Shown: piece by piece, positions 1 through 14,700 of the stretch | Numbering within the stretch: position 1 is the first letter of the stretch | Layout of the letters: the number at the start of each line of letters is the position of its first letter | Origin: Bugula neritina | Taxonomy: Eukaryota > Bryozoa > Gymnolaemata > Cheilostomatida > Bugulidae | Length of the DNA stretch: 64,000 bases | Direction: 5' to 3' | Assembly (NCBI GenBank): GCA_964035545.1 | Contig: OZ037768.1 | Coordinates: 13,206,175-13,270,174, forward strand | Translations under genes and position numbers: made by a program | Notes under the pieces: model-generated | Told to the model about the DNA's origin: nothing | The model's input: only the letters and a program-made list of their open reading frames with translations | The model's database searches: none

Positions 1-3000
1 TCAGTACTTGTATCACTGGGAGATGGAGAGTGCGATATTGCCAGGTACCAGTTTCCAAGGTTAAGATAGCATTTCATCAATCCTTCGTGGGCTGTAAGGT
101 CTGTGGGGTCAATATTAATGGCCTCCTCATAGCACACCATTGCATCTCTTAGCTTGTCTACAGACAGAAACTAAGTATAGTGCGACATCCACCCTAACAA
201 GTAAGATGCAATAGGGATCAGAGCAATACACTAACACCTGGAATGAAATAACATCTGTAAGAGACAACTGCATACACACCCCTACTATGCTAGCATATAA
301 TATCAGGCTACAATTGCTATTTTTGCAGATTTTACTTTACTCAGCAGCATGAGTGTTTTGCTCTAGCCGCTATTGCATCTTACTTACTATCCCAAGTGTT
401 ATGACGTAGATAATCTGTACACATGTCAACACGTAACATGATGAGATCACACTAACCTACGTTCTCCCAGACTACAGCTTGTTGATGCAGAGTAGCTGGT
501 CTCTCCCTAATGTGATCCACTCCAGCCACCCCATCAGGTTCATCCATGGCTGCATAGATCTCCTGGAGCGACAACAGCAATACAACTACAGTCTTTTCAA
601 TTTAATAGAAAAGTATAGTCCAATTAATTCATTTATAACTTTCAATCATAACCTTTCAATGGTGATGACAACCCAAATTATTGTTTTTTAAATGGAATAA
701 TTCAAAGTACCAATTTATGTTGAAGATACTTTGCAAGGAGAGCATGTGTGATAGCGTGTGTGATAAGAGTTTAAACAACATTATGATGAAATAATTTGGA
801 AATTCCAACAAATATTGTAACTATTTCAGAACCTAAATTGACATTATATAAGAGTAAACAATTACTAAGAGCTAAGCAGACTTTCCCAGCCCCAGGCTGC
901 ATCACATACCCAGCTTTTAATATACATGGCTTTAATAAGAGTACTACTGTAAACAGTGGCTTTAAACAAATTTCAAACATCCATAAACTAGCAAGACTCT
1001 TGCCTTGTAGTTGGTTTTCTAAGTTTAATTGCATAAAAAGAAAAACACGAAATATATTTTAAGGTTTTACCAGATTGTGCACTAAAAGTCAGTGCTAAAG
1101 AAAATGTAAGGGCCATATATTATTATCTTAAAATATTTGTTTGAACTCATTATACAAATTAACAAAAAGTGTACTAATAATTTCCTTAGCCTTCTCCAAC
1201 GTTTTATCCCTGATGTCAACTAATTGATTTTGAGTAGAAAGATCCAGAAGAATATGTTAACAATCATTTTTTACAAAATTTTTGTGGTTCTGAATCGTAT
1301 AATATTATCATATTGATCACACCATGGATCATATAATATTATAATATTGATCACACCATAAATCACATATTATTATATTGATCACACCATGAATCACATA
1401 TTATGTCATGTACGGGTTATACCTGCAAAGTATCCAAATGCTTCTGAATATCATCACCTTCCATGTGATGCTCGTAGTGTAGCAGAGACCTGGCATAGTT
1501 CATGCAGTTCAGAGATGCCTTGGCTATCTGGTCGTGTGGGAAACTGTCTAGAAACTCTTGCACTTTTCTTTTTGCTGAGCTCTCATTGTCAGTTTTTGTA
1601 ATGACTACTAGCAACAAAAAATGAAAAGATAAAACATTTTACTGAGAGACAAAAATTCAAAAGAACTGCTGTAGAACAAGTGACAAAGAAAACAAGGAAA
1701 TACAGTGCCCAGTCGGTAGCTCACAGATCTTCTCATGAAATTCCATGCTTGGACCTCCACTTTGAAGTTTATGTATGTGTGTATAGAGACAAAATGGCAG
1801 AATTTAACAGATCCAAGAGTTAAATATGGTGTTTTACTATGCCATGAATCGAGGTTTCGAGACCTGTAGCTTAGTGCGATACAGGGGGGGGGGGGGCCAC
1901 TGTAGTTTGAATATATGCAGTGTGTTCCTAACCTTTAGATACTTTAGGCTGAGGTTTGTTGAGCCAACACTTCAAGTCATCTAAGACTGTGAAAACCGTC
2001 TGCAAAGTGACGTGGCAAAACTCTGAGACTTCTGGCTTCAATGCATCGCCGACTATTACCATTATCTCATCTACAATCTGTTTGGTAAAATAATTAAAAC
2101 AATTCATGTCCAAAATTGTATGCAAAAGTTATATTTTCCCAATTTTTAATATAAAACTAAAATGTATTTCATTTTTCCATTCGTTTTTGCTACCAAAGAA
2201 GATGAATGACTAATAAAACAACTAGCACTCACCAAACTAGTATGCTGACCTTCAGCCAAGATATAGGTAATGATATAAGGCAGCATAAAACCAGCCAAAT
2301 CTACACTTGCTGATACGGCAGCCATACTGCTTCGAAATAACTGAAGAGCAAAGCCATCTGTAACCTGAAAATCAAAATGCCAGCAAATAATTGTGATTCA
2401 CACAGATTTATAAGCCAACAAGACATGCACAAATGGTTGGTTTATAAAAACTTTTACACTTGGCTGGCTATTTACAACATTAAAATTGGTTATTGTCTTG
2501 GGCTGAACATATTGTGAAATGGGTGAATTTTTCATACACATTACAACACCGTAGAGATACGTTTATACAGTTGATTCGCATAGCAAGAAAACTGAAACAA
2601 ATATTTTTGTCACTCCAAAAACAGAAGTCAATGAATACCTTGCTGGCAAGCAAAGCTGTCCAGTTACACAGCCAATCATTATAGACTTTACCCTTTGAGC
2701 TCATATAAACAGGAGTGTCAACTTTCAACCAGTTTGGGTCGTTGATGGTATACCTACATCAACGAGTGTCCTTATTTCACTGACATTATAGAAAGTAGAA
2801 TTATAGCCAAAAATATTACAATAGTTGCAAGTATAACTCTTGCATCTAGAGTTTGCTATAAATATTTTTACACAATGATATGTGTTTTTCATTTTAAAGC
2901 ACAGAAAATCTGCTTCATAAGCAAAATAGTCAGTATGCAAACTCCACACAATAGCTTACTGCACAAGTTTATTTCTAACCAATAAATACAATATGGTTAT

Positions 3001-6000
3001 CTCATAAAAAGGGAGCAGCCGTGGTCTAGGGGTTAGAGCGTTTGCCTAGTAAGCACGAAGGTCATGGGTTCGAGCCCAGACAAAGGCCATTGGTGATGTT
3101 ACGAAGAGCAGCCAGTCATAATTGCTCCTGTGCCTCATTTAAATAAGTCCTTAGCCCGCTTTAACAAAAACCCCTTCCATCAGGGGTTTTCTCACAGGGA
3201 TAGCGACTATAAACTTGCGTGAGTTTTTTTATCTCATAAAATTTAACCATCAAGTCAACCAATATTCAGGTTTTACTACATAAACGAACATGTACCTAAT
3301 ATAATATTCAATCATCAATGCATGTTGAAATTCACTTGGAGCCAATACACTTACTTAGAGTCCATGTAGGGTGAAATTATATCTTGAGTCTGAGCTGACA
3401 ATCCTTGCCATAGTTCATTATTCAGATCATTTCTTATATCAAACAGGGATATGGCCCCTTGAATGCCCAATGCAATGCAGTCCTAGTAATAAAAAGTAAA
3501 GAAATGTATAGACTATTGCATGGTGATGCTTGATCAAAGGAAATTGTGGTGTAATATACCAGTAACTCAATAGCTGCATCTTGCCTAAAAACTGCAACAA
3601 CATTCGTAGAGCTGGTGATTTCAACTGCATTCAAACTAAGAAATTTCAACCCTTAAAGTTTAAAACTTGCATTCAGTTCAACTAAATATAATACAAGCCA
3701 GTATAATTTAAATTTTTATGAATGGAATCTCAAAAATCAAAAATGCATTTTCAAAATGGCCGTATACCTGCTTCCTGGTAGTGTTAGCTGAAAGCAATGC
3801 TGTGACGAGAACATCCAGGTAACTTAGTAAAAAGACTGGAGAGTTGATATCGTCCAGGTTCTTGTGTTTCCCTCTGACAGCACGCTGACTGGCTGAGTGG
3901 GTGGTCACCATCTTACCAGGATCAATAGCACCAAGTTCTGCTAGACAGTCGGCATACAGAAGTTTCATTTCATCATCTCCCTTCACACAACTGCTAGTGA
4001 GCTATACATCAATACATATATAGTTATACAGATATAGTTATACATCAATAGAGATATAGTATGCATCAATAAAAATATAGTTATACATATAATACACTCA
4101 TGTATGGTTAATTTTCTAAAGCACAACTTATAATAAGTTTATTTCCAAAGCTGTAAAAGTAAATCAAATTCAAATCACAGCAAAATCTTCTCAAATTATT
4201 TATGTTGCATTATAACTATAACAGCTTCAATAAATTGTTGTAGCAATATTAAAAGCTTAAAAACATTTTCTTTGAATACTCTTTGCACTAATAGTAAAAA
4301 AAAGGTAGTATTATAGTTTTGACCACAAAATCAAAGATAACATTCACATAACATACTACAGTGAAATAAAAATAGATATTTAAAATTTCGTACTAAAAGC
4401 AAATAGAAACGTCTCAATAAATCAAATACAGCATATAGTTAGGCACCACAAACATCACCTTAACAATGTGATACAATGTGATATAATACATATATAATAT
4501 TAACAATAATTTTATAATATAATGAATGTACATACTTTCTGCATAGCTTCAGTCACAAGTGGATTCACTGTTTCAGCTCCACCAATCATTTGATACAATT
4601 GATTCCTATTGTCCAATAGTAATTGCCGTAGTTTAATTAGAGCCTAACACAAATAGAAACCGGTTTACAACCAACAGGTATTGCAACATGTCCAGTTGCA
4701 TCGCAACAAACCAAAGCAGATTAATGTGACAAATTTGTCGTTTCAGGCAATACTCGTTCAAACTTTAAACATAATTAAAATATTTAAAACTTCAAATGAA
4801 AAAACTACCCTAAAAGAAAAGTACAAAATGAATATGAATGCTGCACCAACTATGAAAACAACAGAAGTTATCTCACCTGCTTACTGACTTCTGAGTTATC
4901 ATGATTTACTCCAGCTAAGTACTGTTTGAGCTGAAGAGGAAATGCATCAGGCCGGCCGGAAAACACCATGTAGTTCTTCAGGACAGCATTGACCTCTGAG
5001 AGTTGTGGAACTTCAGGGATGAAGTAGAGCTCATTGAAAGAACTACTCAACTCTTTTCTATAGGCATGAATAAAATATTAAAACATGAATAAAATATTAA
5101 AACAGAAATAATGGAGTCACCAAACATTTATGAAAATAAAATAATTGAAATATAGTGTAACATCTTATATAGTATAATGTGTTACTTCATAAATAGAGTT
5201 TAAACAGAATATGGAAGCATTGGAAACAAGTGTAGCGCGTCAGTTTATGTAAACAATACAATAAAAATAGCAAAATTGTCACAAATTTTTGATACATATT
5301 TTATGCTATAACACCTGCCACCTGATCAGGGTGTTGCAGTGAAATGTAAACAGGTTTATTCTATAATGCAATTATAAGTAATAAATTACAAAACATAGTC
5401 CGTTAAAACTATAAAATTAGCACCCAAAAGGCATTGTGTAATAACAAGAAAAAATAGCTATTAAATGTGTAAAAGCATAGGTTACAACACATCTTGCTAA
5501 ATTTCATAGCAAATAGTTCACTGATTTCTTAGCAAAGATTTGTGCCTGCATCAGAATAACAACAGGATAAGGATGAGGGTGTGTGCAACTCGTTGTAATG
5601 AATTGCCTGCAGGTATTTCTCATATCATAAGAGTTGGAGACATTAGACGGTCAGTCATTTTCTAGGTCAGAACATCTAGAGAGAGCTGAGAATAAGAACT
5701 ATTGCGCTGTGAATTACCTGCATTTAACAACCAGGTATTCCAAAACTGGAGCTACATCAGCTGGAAGAGTCCTGATTAGAGGCAGCAGAGTGACAACTAT
5801 ATACGACAGCATATACTTCAGTGACTCGACTTCCACGTGCTTCACAAAGCATAGCCAAGCCTCACAACACAACTTGGGCAATCGTCCGGCTGTGGTAGTT
5901 AGAGCAAGCCTGTATGTTAAATATGTAGACCAGAAACTAGCAGACAAAGTAGAGTTAACAGAAGTAATGTGGAAGGAGAAAACAGAGAGACGTGTATAAA

Positions 6001-8650
6001 TCAAATTACTCAGATCTGTTGAGAACACAGCAGATAGAATACGGTTGAGCTTGCTTGTTTCTGTATACTACCAAATATTAGTATTCTAAGAACAATTTAT
6101 TACATGGCAAAATGCTTATTTAATAAATTATTCATTAAAATTCACCAAATTTGTAAAGATTCCAGTAACATAAGTATATGTCTTCATGAGATTAGCACCA
6201 AAAACTAACTTAAGAGAAGTAGAAATCTTAATTCTAAGAGAAGTGACTCTTCTGGAGCCAAGTAACTTGATGACTTGAATGAGACTTGAGATTACGTCTT
6301 CTTTCTTCTTGATGTCAGTTGACCTCTGCAGAAGGATGTGATCAAACTCGACAAGTACACCAAGCAGGTGTTTCTCAATAAACTCAGCCAACAGCTCATC
6401 TGAAACCTGACAAAATAATAAGTATGACTATATATGGGCATGTACTGTAAATTTAGAAGGAAGCAGCCGTGGTCTGGTGGTTAGAGTGTTGGCTTAGTGA
6501 ACACGAAGTCATGGGTTCGAACCCTAGTAAAGACATTGGTGAAGTTAGGAAGAGTATCCAGTCATAATTGCTCCTATGCCACATATAAACAAGTCTTTAG
6601 CTCAATTTAAAAATCAGTGGTTTCTCATGGGATAGTGATTATAAACTTGCATGAGTTTATAAGTTAGTTTATTATTCAAAGAGTCAAGTTAGTAAATTAT
6701 TGTTGAGGAAAACATATAAAATAATTTTCTAACAGACTACTAAACCAATCCAACTACTTGCTAGAGAATGATATACAAGCATACACTAACTACTGTTATT
6801 CAGGTACCAGTGTATGCCTGTGTATGTATATCTAAACTAATTTATAACCAACTATTTTCTAATTAGTAATTTTACATTATAAAATTATGACTATCCTGCA
6901 AAACTAAAGCCATCTCAGTGAGAAAGGTGAGAAATTACATTATAAAATTGCATTTACTATTTAAAACTAAAAGGTTAGGCAAACTGTATTTTCTAAAAGT
7001 TTAAGCAAATAAACACAGATATAAGAAAGCTGCTGTAAACAAATATGATAACACAGACAAGAGATACTGCAAGATGATAGTTACATGATTATCTGATGAT
7101 AACTGAGTTTGTCCATCTTGACTCAGGAAGAAAGCAAGGCCAAGTTTGATCTGCTGATGCCTGGTGCCAAAGTAAAGGAGAAGTTGATTGAGAACTCCTT
7201 GGAATGACTGTCTAAGAAGGCTTTCTGGTAAAAACATTCAAATAAACAGATGCTATTAGAAAGCCCAAAAACCTTTTCATATGTGTGAATAACTATAAAA
7301 ATAGTTTAATGGACCTCTGAATGTAAAATTATAAATCAGTCAGTTTCATCATAACAATGCATAAAACTTTGGAGTTGTCCTCTCTTGACCCGTAATATTT
7401 TTAAAATTATTTTTTATGACTACAAAATAAAAATGTATATAAACAATGTAAAAGAGTCCCACAAATTTAGGCAAAGTTTCCAAGGTGATCGGTTTTAAAA
7501 AACATTTTATATGACCTACCAATACATGCTATAAATTCTAGCACTGCTACAACTATTATATTCTACACTTGCTAAAGCAATTATTATGTAATTCAAATCA
7601 ATAGAAACAACGGTCCAGGGATAAAGCAAAGTACTATGGTAGTTCTGTTATTACAGCAACTTATTTGGTGGTAGCAAAGCTAAGTAAGTAACTTAAACTA
7701 TAACCATAAGCAGCACATGTAACTCATTTCATCACCATGACGATAATTATTTGAAACCAAACTTGCATTTCCGACACCAAACACATAATAGATCTAAAGA
7801 GATTATAATTACTTATAGAAAGTCTAGTTTCTGCCTCCAAATATGATATCTTTTTCTCCAAAGTAGTTCTGTGGCATGATCGAACAAGGTGAGAGAAGAT
7901 ATACTTCATGTTTGTAGTTATCAGTTGCTGGTATGACTTTTCTACGTGATTGGCTATCAGTTTCAGTACCTACAAGAAGGGATTAGCTATCAATTTCAGT
8001 ACCTACAAGAAGGGATTAGCTATCAGTTTCAGTACCTACAAGAAGAGATTAGCTATCAGTTTCAGTACCTACAACAAGGGATTAGCTATCAGTTTCAGTA
8101 CCTACAAGAAGGATGCGTAAAAACACTCTTTTATGGGTTCATTCATACAGTTCCACTTAAAGCCCTGGCCACACGATCGTGAGAGATCGTGAGAATGACA
8201 CGAAACTCGTGTGACGATTTTCGTGAGTTATCTTTTCGTATTGACCAGCCACATGATCGTTTAAACGAAAAGTCATTATGCCGAGATTGGTACCGCAAGT
8301 TTATATAAGTTATAAGGGAAAAATTTTGCCATTTTTGTTATTTTTTTGGTATTTTATGTGTACATTTTTTGAGTTTTGTTTATTGGTAAAGTTTTTAAAA
8401 ACATTTTTATGCATATAAAATTAAAAAAAAATTCAAAACTCACTCATGCACGTAAATACAAAGCTATAAAGTTTAAGCTTCGCTGTGATTACCATGTGAA
8501 TATGAATTGAATAATGCTTGCAATAGCTATTTTACGCAAAATACTTTACAGTTGCTATAAATGTAAGACTAGTAAATTGGATGCAAATAGGCATAGTAAT
8601 ACTACTTAATTTATGCTATTTTTGAAATTTGTAGTAATTATTTGGCGTGC

Positions 8651-8736
<86 letters not shown>

Positions 8737-11700
8737 CTTAATATATACCACTTTGATGGCAAAAAGTCATTTTTATTAGTCCGTGAATGAGTCTTGCACG
8801 AGATACAAGCAGCAGAACATTGCCAAGTAGAGAAACTTAGTAGAAATGAAATAATCGCTGTTGCTAAAATTCTATTGACCAATCAAATGGTACTTATCGT
8901 CGATTGTGATTTTTCGTCCATCGTCATCGTTGTGCACACCCAACGATGACGATTTCGTTTGAATTCCCTCAAATTTTCTCGTACGAACGTTTTTTCGTGT
9001 CAAATAGACGATTTCGTGTGATTCTCACGATCGTGTGGCCAGGCCTTAAAAGTCGTCCAGACACTATGTAGGTACTGTATTATACAAGCATAATTGCAAT
9101 ATAATGTAAGCAATGTATAAAGTGTATACAATTAAACTACTATACTGGGTAATATTAATTTTAATAGCTTGACTTTAATAACTCAACAAATTTGAGTTGA
9201 AATTAATTTACATATTTTTGCTTTCAAAGAAATAATCTAAAAAATAAGCACAGCAAATGGAGGTTAAAAGTAAAATTTAGTACAAAAAGACAATAAAAAA
9301 TAAAATAATTGGATACGGCAGGAAATATACTGAATATTACCACAATGAAGGTGTTAGGGGACAGCGTAAGGTGATTGCGTGGGAGGACAACTCACCTGGT
9401 GAATGTCTGTATGCTCACTACTAACAAGGTAAGGTACAATGTGCTTCTCCAGACTGGTAATGAAGAGAGATGGTGACTCGTAGTGAAACAGCTTGCTAGC
9501 TCTATCAAACAAATCCATGACTGTCAGCTCCTCACTGTATCGGTTGGATAGAATCTCAACCACCTTCTCACTGAGACACTCGGCAAGCATGCTCTGGTTT
9601 TTCTGGTAAATCTGAATAAAATAAATAACGACTGTTTAGCAAGTTAGAAATATCTATACTATTGAAACAAAATAATAATACTAAACTATAATAGTGCAGC
9701 TTTACTCTGGTCTGCTAGTATTCTTTTAGCTGTTCAGCTGATAAATATTTACTGATCATATCAATCATTTAAAATAAGCAGGAAATTCAGCATCAAATAA
9801 AAACATCTAATGATACAAATGAAGCAATTATTTATAAAAATGATAAAATCACTTTTGTTTGCCGATGGTTGAGCGAGAAAAGACTGAAATTCTTCTAGGA
9901 AGAAATCTAATGAGTTGAGTACCTGTGATGGATTGAGGCCTCTGAACTCAGCAAGCCTTTGTAGGTAATGAAAAGCTGTAGCCGTAACAAACTGACTACT
10001 AGAGAGGTAACTCTCCACCAGAAAGCGAATACATATTGGAAGTAGGTTTTGATCCTCAACACGTCCTAAATAATATAGCAGCTGTTTACAAACAATGAAT
10101 TCAACATGTAAACACCTTATTATGTTATAAAACAGCACAATCTCGGAGTGAACTTCAGCAACTTAGTCAAGAAACTTCCGCAAATATCCTTACCTTGTAA
10201 AACAATTCAATTCTCTAAACACTAACTCTAAGTTCTACAAGTTGTGGTAATAGATGAATACAATTGACTCGGCCTACATATCTCACCTAAAGATTGAACC
10301 GTCATAATGAGAGTCTCCTTCATCTCCTCGTCCTGAGTACTAGCATTAACGGTGAGAACTTTGTCTACAAACTGACCAATCACCTCCATAGAGCTATGCT
10401 GGAAAGCTCTGTGTGGTAATGTACTAAACTGAACACGCACATCTCTGTTTGTATCTTCTACTAGCTGTAGAGTTGTCTGTAACATGTTCATAGTCTCCCC
10501 TACAAATACAGTTTCTTTTACTGAATGGCAATTGAGATCTTCATTTAGGAGCAGTAGTGAAGAAATTGAGATAGCCTAAGCTTTTTAATTTCGTTATTAA
10601 ATTTTGGTTTGGGGCGCAAATTGAAATGCCCGTGAGAACATAACTTCTTATGCTACATTTCTAATATAGAACACAGGCTTTTCTCAATTTCTCCATTACT
10701 GCACCTAACTCATAATCTTTAGGCTGTAAAAACTGAAAGATGCAGGCAATTGAATCACAAAATCATACTTACTAATTTTGTCTCATATCTCATGTAATGA
10801 AAAATAGATGTTTTGGTAAAACAGATAGCTATTCTAAATAACAAAAAAGTGAAGTATAACCAGATATAGCAACAGGAGAATTCAGAAGATGAATTCATAA
10901 GACAGAAGGGATGTAAATTCACACTTGGCATACATACCATTGGCATGAGATATCTTGATATGAGAAAACAGTCTGGGAAGAGCAGCAGCCATAAGTAGAC
11001 GGATTTTGTGGCTATCTTTATAGATCAGTTGTATGAAAGGCTCAAACATTCCCGGGTCTACAGATTGCAAAGTCTGTTTTTCTGTGACATCTAACAAAAC
11101 AAATAAGAACATTAGGTGAAAAATATCCCATTCCTGTACCATCAAAAAACTTGTTACTCATAGATTCTAACCTACATGGTATACATGGCACACAGTCAAA
11201 TGTATTCTACAGTAAAACAATAACAGAAATATCTGAAGAAAGGCATCGTTTAGGTGTTGCTCAGCCTTGCATAATAAATTCACCAAACATTTTCCCTCCT
11301 ACATTAAAAGATTTAGTTTCAACGTCCAAATTATGCTAGCAAAGTCCATGACTCTCAACCTCTCTAATATAAACAAATCTCAGGTGGCCATAGTTTTTCA
11401 ACAGCTAGAACGATATTAATTAAAGTCAGTAACCGGCAAATGGGAAATGATTGAAAATAAACGCATCAATTTATAATAATGTGGAAATAAATGCATTTGA
11501 CTACTATTCACAATGTACCTACCGCATTTCTTGCAGATGACGCTATCTATGTCCCAGACAGGTGTTTTACATTTGACATTCTTCCAGTTGAGTTCAGCTC
11601 CTCCAGCAGCAATACAAGAGAGTTGACCCAGTACTTGAGCCAGACTCTCATCAATAATACAACTCTGGAGAGACAGCACTGGATGAAGCAAGTCATAGAT

Positions 11701-14700
11701 GAGATGAAATGAGGGCGGTCCCTGGTCCAGCAGCAAATACCGAAGATGCTTAGTTATAGCAGTCAAAGGCACTGGTCGTTTGGAATTCTATCAAGAAAAA
11801 GCCGCACATATATTTGGTAATTAACATCTATCAGTATCGTTATTGAAAAAAGGGAGTAGCTGTAGTCTAGGGGTTAGAGCGTTTGGCTTAGTAAACAAGA
11901 ATTCATGGGTTATACTCCAGTAAAGGCCATTGGTGATATTAGAAAGAGCATCCAATCATAATTGCTCCTGTGCCTCATATGAATGAGTCTTTAGCCTGAT
12001 TTACCAAAACACCCTTTACATCAGGGGTTCTCACAGGGAGAGCAACTATGAACCTGCGTGAGTACCATTATTAAAAGACAGAATGTGTATGTTATAGAGT
12101 TGTCAATTGTGTTTTAAACTCTCTTCAACTATCTTGTACCTTACCAACATATTTGTTAACCATATATTCACAAGTACTTGAACATAAATAACTTTTTCTA
12201 GAAATTCGAGTCCAGAACTTACCGCCACGGTTCGTAAGACATGAAGGCGCCATTTTGGTAAGATTTCTTTGCTAGCTACAATGACAGGAAGTAGACACAC
12301 TCGCAGAATCTCCTCAGACAAGAGAGGTTTCAATTTCAGCGCGAGTGATTTGACTTCTTCAGTCACACAGAAATTAGCTTCTGGATCAGGTTTATAATTC
12401 TCCGTCAGCCATGGAAGAGATGCCATAATTACGAGTTGCACTACCAACTTCCTTTCTTGTATAATATCTGTCATAGACAAGTTTAATCAACTGTTATTAA
12501 AAAGCATAAAGTATAACTGAAAAAAAATAATTAAAACTGCTTGAGAGTTCTTTCATTGGGTGTTCCATCAGAATCGCGCGTGTTTAAAAAAATTGATTAT
12601 ATAAACAACTAGCTAATAAAAGGCCAAAAAATATATTAAGAAAACTATTGTCTACCCATTGAGCAGTTATCTGAAAGATAATAGTAAATACAAAATATAT
12701 TATAGCATAACTTCAAAGAGACATACAGAGCTTAAAGTTGGGCAACAATAAAAAGCATACATTACATTTCCCAAGTCTGCACAGAAATGGTACCTTTAAA
12801 AGCCAGGAGTGATGCAATACTATGCACAATATCAGAGTACAGACTGCTGAGCAAATCTCTGTCTGCTAGACTCAGTACCTGGCTCCAGGAAACTACCAGA
12901 GTGTTGAGCAGACCTCTAATTCCCCGTACAATCTCCTCCTTGCTAACACAACAAATAACAACAAGCTTATTTTAAAAGAGTTAATGCAGCAATATTTCAA
13001 ATTAAAAAAGCAATGTTCAAATCAAGAGAATAGCATCTATGTACGCAAAGTATATAATTCAGCACAATACACATTTCATTTGTATAATTTATACAATGAG
13101 TACCTAAATTTGAATAAACAGCAAAAGAATCAGTGTTATCAAAAGACTAAAATACATTCAATATTCAATTATTTCAACATCAAGATTTCTAAATACTTAC
13201 TTAATTTTTTTCAAAATTGTGTTGCATAAATTGAATCTTTAAAAAATCTTGTAACAAATCAAACTTTTAAAGTGACTCACCTTTCAGCAGGAAATGATGT
13301 CATCCAGTAAAGATAGCAGTGAGCCACAATCTGGCAGCAAAACCGAAGGTCACTGATTCTACTTGAAGTCACCTGGGCAGCTGTTGTGGCGCTTCTTGCA
13401 ATACTTTCAGTGATTATTAAAACTTTTGCAAAAGTTACTGCTGCCATTGCAGAAGGTAGGCATTTAATGAGATCTCCAAGACAGCAGATCATACTCTACA
13501 AGAAAACTAGACATTGTAAATAGACATCAATGTAGGATTGGGAAGTAACAAATGCAGCATAATGAGCTCTTTAAACACTAGTATAGTTAGTATAAAGTGA
13601 AAATTAGAAAATATTTCATAAAAATAAGAGCATAAGTTCAAAAGCTGCAATCTTCAATATTAATTTGTTATCATATAACTTTGAAAACGATGATTGATTT
13701 AGGAGTTGCAGGCAAAAGTAGGTTTAGAAACGAAACTAAATAGTGATGACTCCCACTTACTAAACTATAATGTGTAGTACAAGTTTAAACTAGCATGTAG
13801 GCCTTCTCTGTGTGCCAGAATTATGGCAACTACTGTTTCATGCTTTGCTTAATACAAATGATGCTGCCACACATAATCTGATATTCTGAGTCAGGAAATT
13901 ACCTCACACGCCTCATTAGTCTGGATTTTAATGATAATCCATTCAGTCAACTGTTTATTCATCGCCAAGGAGACCAAAGACTGTGAGCTCATAGATGAAA
14001 GTAACAAATCAAATAGTGAGGAGACAAGGCTACACTCCGTTAGAGTTCTGAGCGATGACTCAGCCAGAGACTCTAGTAGCATCATGGAGAGCTGCATAGA
14101 ATGAGTTGCGGGTGATTGAGAGAGAGCCCGTAGTAGAGAGGTTACAGCAGTACGCATGTCCTCATCTTCACTATTTATAAGCAAAACACATATCAACATT
14201 TAAATACAAACTAACAATAAAAACTGATATTGGAAACACAGTTACACATTTCTAGGCTATAAAATACTATCAGCATATTGAGTATTTTTTATTCGGCAAA
14301 GCATCTGATAAGGATATTCGTTCATTACAATCTTATTGTAGTGTCAGATTTAAATCTATGAAAATATATAAAAAAAATTATTGCATGAAATGGCCTGCTG
14401 TTGGTGAACAAGCATACGCCTCAACACTGGTAAGTCAAATAATCTGCTGCATAGACATTTTTCAGAACAAACTCAAAATTTACCTTCTTTTAAGCTTAAA
14501 TCACACAAAGTTTCACGAGCTTCACAGTTATAAGAGTTTATATTCAGATGGTACACACCTGTTTAGACTATGTAGTGTCAACACTTCAATACAAGCCATC
14601 AGGTTATAGACAGGGATGTGAGAGACCTTGTCTATCCACGAAGATGTTGTAAACAGCTCAGCCAGAAACAGACTCGTACTCTGCACACAACAAAACTGAA

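Noticed and set aside
3011-3085. Functional tRNA gene suggested by A and B boxes
   Set aside because: The sequence past the B box does not form an acceptor stem and continues into the shared SINE body.
8616-8882. Tyr-Ile repeat ORFs here and at 26043-26449 and 30157-30369
   Set aside because: Translations of (TA)n microsatellites; no gene structure.
9853-9922. Extension of ATR exon 14 through an open frame to a GTGATT donor
   Set aside because: The phase does not fit the next exon; the CAG|GTACTC donor at 9923 does, and gives a better match to ATR.
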